From: Haematococcus lacustris
Taxonomy: Eukaryota; Chlorophyta; Chlorophyceae; Chlamydomonadales; Haematococcaceae
Direction of reading: 5' to 3'
Assembly: GCA_030144725.1 (NCBI GenBank)
Contig: JASKMD010000014.1
Span: forward strand, 3,768,101 to 3,832,100
DNA length: 64,000 nucleotides
The translations under genes and the position numbers were made by a program. Positions 62,205 to 64,000 of the stretch are shown here, one piece after another. The first letter of the stretch is position 1. The number at the start of each line of letters is the position of its first letter. The notes under the pieces are model-generated. The model was not told where the DNA came from. It saw only the letters and a list, made by a program, of their open reading frames with translations, and did not search any database.

Positions 62205-64000
62205 TCATCCCGCCGGTGCCCTTGCCGTTCGTGTCCATTGTTTGGTTTGCTTTCTTTGCTGTTTCGGCGGTTCAGCTTGCCGTCTCGCTACAACGAGTGC
62301 ATGTGCAGTTTGTATCGCATGTCGGTGTAGCCACTTCAGCAGGTTGTCGTTTGTGTCATTTACTCCTAGCTCTAGAAGTCGATTATGGGTGTGGTCCTTG
62401 TATATTGTGCCACCCACTCCTAGCATGATGTTGATTTGTTTTGCGGAGGCACAGTTGATGCCTGGTTGGAGTGCTTGAAGCAAGTTGGCGTGCTGCGCGG
62501 TCGCTTTGTGTAGTTGTTCCGTTGGGTCGGTGTCCATGCAATATTTTATTTCTATCAGGGTCACATGTCTATGCCTCAGCGGGATCTTCGTCGCCGGTCC
62601 TTCGTAGGGCCCGTTTGGGGAGATAATCACGGCGTCCGGGTAGGTGATTCGTCCTGTAGTGGTGGGGTCTATGTCGAGCGCGCGTCTCAGGTTTCTGCGT
62701 TTGAGCTTGCTTTTGATCGGAGAAGCTGTGTCGCTGTCCTCGTACAGGTCGCCGACATCGGTGAAGACCAGGCCGGCGCCGAGGGCTCCATCCTGCACGG
62801 CTCGGAGGATGGCGCGGCCGGCCGCATTGTGGCGGTGCGTGACTAGCTTGTTCGTAGCAGTGCAACCTGACAGGATGTGTAGGGCGCTGTCCGGCTGGCC
62901 GCATAGTGGGCAGTTTGTGCTGTCGCTGAGCCCAAAACGGACTGCGTGCTTCTGATTGTAGAGAGTGCCAGTTCTATAGCGCATTATGCACCGTTGTTGT
63001 GGCGTGGTGATGGCCCCATCGCGCCAAAGGAAGTTGCTCATCTTGTGTGCTATGAGGGTGATGGACTGCCATGCCTCGTAGTAGATGGAGTCTTGGTTGG
63101 CCAGTCCAAGTCTATGTCTGGTGTGCATGTGTGTTTTCAGGCTGCCCGTCAGGTCTCCTAGTGGCCGGGGGGGGTGGTCCTCCTTCCCAGGAGTTTGCAG
63201 CCAATGGATGTCGTGGTAGGGATCCTTGCAACCTGGGATGGTGATGTCATGGTTATCATGTTGTGCTGCCAGTTTGGCTGTGTGGTCGGCGTATTCGTTG
63301 CCAATGATGCCATTGTGTGCTCTCACCTTGAAGAGGTGTATCGTGGTAGGGCTAGCTTTGATTGTTTGTACTATGGTGGTAAGGATATCCTTGTGCTTGT
63401 GCAGGTGGAGACGCATGGGTTGGAGGACAGCCATCCTTATTTGAAACATGGCGGTGAGGCTGTCGGTGGCGATGTGTGTGTGCCCTTGGTCTAGTGCTGC
63501 CTTGATGGCTGCGAGCTCGGCTCTTGTGATCGTGTTGGTAGCCCCCTCTCCACTGGGGTTGATGGTTTGGTGTTGTTGTGTGCCCTGGGGGTGGTAGATG
63601 CCTGCTCCAATGCGTTGGACTGCTCCTGGTGCTGTGATGCAGCTGCCATCGGTGTATGTCCATGATTTCCAGTCCCCAACCTTTGATTGGAGGTGGGTGC
63701 CGCTCCAGTGGGTATCGGGGGTGTGAGAGGTGGGGGGGAGGGCTGTGGGGGGTGTTGGTGTATCTTGGGGTAGTTTCCTGTAGGTGCCAGCCCCTGTCAA
63801 GCTTGTGTGGGCCGGCGGTGGGGGGGGTTGGCGTGTGTTTAAGGGGGGTAGGAACTTCCTACCAGCGAGCTGACTCAAGGCGCCGCGCAAGCTGTCGAGC
63901 CATAGTGGGTTCCGTGCTTGCAGATGATGTATTGCGCTCGAGTTGTGAATAAGTACGAGCAGTGAGTGGTGTTTGTTGCTGCAGGTGTACGGTATGCTCC
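62205..64000 (-). CDS. Dualen/RandI-like non-LTR retrotransposon, C-terminal part (RNase H, zinc motif, endonuclease)
   Basis: The minus-strand frame is open from the window edge to the stop at 62205; the RT part lies beyond the window. RNase H: SWTYTDGSC (first Asp), ITRAELAAIKAAL (Glu), HIATDSLTAMF (Asp), VRAHNGIIGNEYADHTA (final His and Asp). Next is CPLCGQPDSALHILSGC, a zinc-binding motif typical of non-LTR elements. The C-terminal part has YPDAVI and then, after about 20 residues, VTLIEIKYC, matching PD-(D/E)XK and so a restriction-like endonuclease. Dualen elements of Chlamydomonas are known to combine RT, RNase H and a restriction-like endonuclease with other domains, which supports the name. 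It inserted into the Ulp1-like gene. Confidence 0.8.
   Translation of the reverse strand, partial: SIPYTCSNKHHSLLVLIHNSSAIHHLQARNPLWLDSLRGALSQLAGRKFLPPLNTRQPPPPPAHTSLTGAGTYRKLPQDTPTPPTALPPTSHTPDTHWSGTHLQSKVGDWKSWTYTDGSCITAPGAVQRIGAGIYHPQGTQQHQTINPSGEGATNTITRAELAAIKAALDQGHTHIATDSLTAMFQIRMAVLQPMRLHLHKHKDILTTIVQTIKASPTTIHLFKVRAHNGIIGNEYADHTAKLAAQHDNHDITIPGCKDPYHDIHWLQTPGKEDHPPRPLGDLTGSLKTHMHTRHRLGLANQDSIYYEAWQSITLIAHKMSNFLWRDGAITTPQQRCIMRYRTGTLYNQKHAVRFGLSDSTNCPLCGQPDSALHILSGCTATNKLVTHRHNAAGRAILRAVQDGALGAGLVFTDVGDLYEDSDTASPIKSKLKRRNLRRALDIDPTTTGRITYPDAVIISPNGPYEGPATKIPLRHRHVTLIEIKYCMDTDPTEQLHKATAQHANLLQALQPGINCASAKQINIMLGVGGTIYKDHTHNRLLELGVNDTNDNLLKWLHRHAIQTAHALVVARRQAEPPKQQRKQTKQWTRTARAPAG

Overview
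The window looks like nuclear DNA of a green alga of the Chlamydomonadales (the Chlamydomonas, Volvox and Haematococcus group). It is very GC-rich. Its genes are split by short GT-AG introns that often consist of C-rich or G-rich microsatellite. It carries a multi-module proline-rich cell-wall glycoprotein of pherophorin type, the C-terminal part of a Dualen/RandI-like non-LTR retrotransposon (a type described from Chlamydomonas), and an internal array of TTAGGG-type telomeric repeat. The exact species is not determined. Function names rest on motifs read by eye.

Layout. 67-3087: a plus-strand multi-exon gene of unknown identity. 4060-5560: a decayed non-LTR retrotransposon. 6539-7283: a leucine-rich-repeat exon running into a 500-N assembly gap. 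7380-16864: one large minus-strand armadillo-repeat gene with about 21 exons. 16865-19250: promoter region, a reverse-transcriptase relic and gene-poor DNA. 19251-24689: a complete hAT-like DNA transposon with a spliced transposase-like gene that ends in a SAP-like motif. 25331-30228: the pherophorin-like gene. 31159-33313: a non-LTR retrotransposon ORF, a better-preserved relative of the copy at 4060-5560.

33377 to the right edge is a stack of nested transposons. A Ty3/Gypsy element (gag, protease, RT, RNase H, integrase) is cut into four coding blocks by three insertions and is broken off by a fourth. The insertions are a 146-bp MITE, a 7.4-kb giant foldback element (with a 3.0-kb non-autonomous LTR element inside it), a 7.3-kb MULE-like element that carries about 4.7 kb of CTG-type repeat plus a telomere-like array, and at 53309 a diverged relative of the foldback family whose tandem array has two further insertions. 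Most junctions can be proved from the sequence, because removing each element and one copy of its target-site duplication (TSD) rejoins the Gypsy reading frame or an intact repeat array. At the right end lie a spliced minus-strand gene with a Ulp1/C48-type protease domain (57679-62025) and, inserted in its proline-rich exon, the Dualen-like element (62026-64000).

The most unusual material is the transposon family with CACTCCTACAAATT ends and a 2-bp TSD. Its long palindromic arms are built from 12-bp tandem repeats, and in a relative the array sequence has been replaced by a different one. I have not been able to compare it with any database, so its novelty is untested.
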